DNA of 32,708 nucleotides from JANOAR01 sp031411235 (GTDB lineage Bacteria; Verrucomicrobiota; Verrucomicrobiia; Verrucomicrobiales; Verrucomicrobiaceae), in the NCBI GenBank assembly GCA_031411235.1, contig JANOAR010000198.1:1-32708 (forward strand), in the 5' to 3' direction. Of the stretch, positions 32,334 to 32,708 are shown piece after piece (positions within the stretch are counted from its first letter, which is position 1; the number at the start of each line of letters is the position of its first letter). Under the pieces are notes generated by a model, which was given only the letters and a program-made list of their open reading frames with translations, made no database searches and had not been told where the DNA came from. Position numbers and translations under genes: made by a program.

Positions 32334-32708
32334 GATGGAGTTTGGGTTTGTGGCTTCTACGCTCTTCGAAGCCCATTATTTCAGGATGACGAGGGATTTT
32401 GGCGCTGCGAACAGATCAGCGGAATCAACTCGCCGATATGAATGTCTTGCTGCGAAGAGCGGCACTCTTATTGAGTGGGGGCGCACCAAAAAGTGAAGCT
32501 AAACGAGGTATTATCCCGAACGCCGCGTTTGATCGGCGGCTATCTTCACCAACGCCCGGCCTGATGCAGCTTGGCGACGGCGGGCTCAGTATTCTTCAAC
32601 CCGAACGCTGCGATTGATCGGCGACTCTCTTCACCCATCCTTGGCCTAATGCGGTTCGGCGACGGGGGCTCGGTATTTTCCAATACAGTCCCGCCCTCTC
32701 CAAACCGC
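32334..32708. repeat. Non-coding tail with ~82-bp tandem repeat
   Basis: No credible gene is present here. Two degenerate copies (32508-32588 and 32589-32672; 81 and 84 bases) begin GTATT and share CCCGAACGC(C/T)GCG, TTGATCGGCG, CTTCACC, GGCCT(G/A)ATGC and GGCGACGG. A third copy begins at 32673 and runs off the window. Each copy can form a short CGCYG/CGGCG hairpin. There are no CRISPR-like spacers. The bases from 32334 to 32507 show nothing recognisable apart from the upstream region of the DUF1549 gene. Confidence 0.65.

Noticed and set aside
32508..32708. Possible CRISPR array at the window end
   Set aside because: The ~82-bp units are contiguous and degenerate, with no unique spacers and no cas genes in the window.
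1..32708. Insertion sequences, prophage or integrative element carrying the Ter operon
   Set aside because: No transposase, integrase, tRNA attachment site or composition shift was found. The operon sits among ordinary chromosomal genes.

Overview
The window is a GC-rich bacterial chromosome segment. It most likely comes from a member of the Verrucomicrobiota, for example a Prosthecobacter-like lineage. The evidence is the family mix: a DUF1501 protein, a 951-residue PSCyt1/DUF1549/DUF1553 haem-motif protein, a secreted DUF1080 protein and an EF-hand-bearing esterase, a set typical of the Planctomycetes-Verrucomicrobia group. In addition, most genes lack a Shine-Dalgarno sequence and have short C-rich leaders. 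No rRNA, tRNA, CRISPR array, prophage or insertion sequence was recognised. The taxonomic call is an inference.

Layout. 1-3437 (+): the 3' end of a DUF1501 gene, a GT1-type glycosyltransferase, and a polysaccharide pyruvyl transferase-like protein with a Tat-like signal peptide. 3461-11963 (-): a compact nine-gene tellurite-resistance (Ter) type stress-signalling operon, read from right to left. Its order is terC, terD, terD, vWA, vWA, pseudokinase-PP2C fusion, Ser/Thr-type kinase with zinc ribbon, TerY-type vWA with C-terminal zinc cluster, and a PH-domain protein. A good sigma70-like promoter with an internal dyad lies just upstream of terC (12032-12060). The kinase, phosphatase and vWA genes form the module known from comparative genomics as the TerY-P triad. 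Here it is expanded by two further vWA paralogues, which are separated by an inverted-repeat element. 12193-14044 (-): an unrecognised protein with kinase-fold-like motifs and a coiled-coil lipoprotein.

14336-15738 (+): housekeeping genes rpmE (bL31) and prfA (RF1), with a strong intrinsic terminator between them. 15735-16952 (-): two secreted hypothetical proteins. 17125-18120 (+): a tRNA-dihydrouridine synthase. 18162-19340 (-): an EF-hand plus alpha/beta-hydrolase esterase. 19430-21031 (-): a three-gene overlapping cluster of a DUF433 antitoxin, a DUF5615 toxin broken by one frameshift, and a zinc phospholipase C-like protein. 21076-21996 (-): an exported metallo-beta-lactamase-fold protein.

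22105-25540 (+): a secreted two-repeat protein, a DUF1080 protein, a membrane NlpC/P60-like protein, and a 2-oxoacid:ferredoxin oxidoreductase beta subunit with no alpha subunit beside it. 25557-28138 (-): a ROK-family kinase and a Ppx/GppA-like protein with degraded active-site motifs, probably one operon. 28425-29342 (+): an ADP-ribosylglycohydrolase-family protein whose start codon lies in a perfect 11-bp inverted repeat. 29478-32333 (-): the DUF1549/DUF1553 protein. The last ~200 bases hold a degenerate tandem repeat of about 82 bp.

The most notable system is the Ter operon. Reversible phosphorylation (kinase plus PP2C), vWA/MIDAS adaptor proteins, calcium-binding TerD proteins and a TerC membrane protein are encoded as one transcription unit. 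This suggests a membrane-linked metal- or stress-sensing complex.
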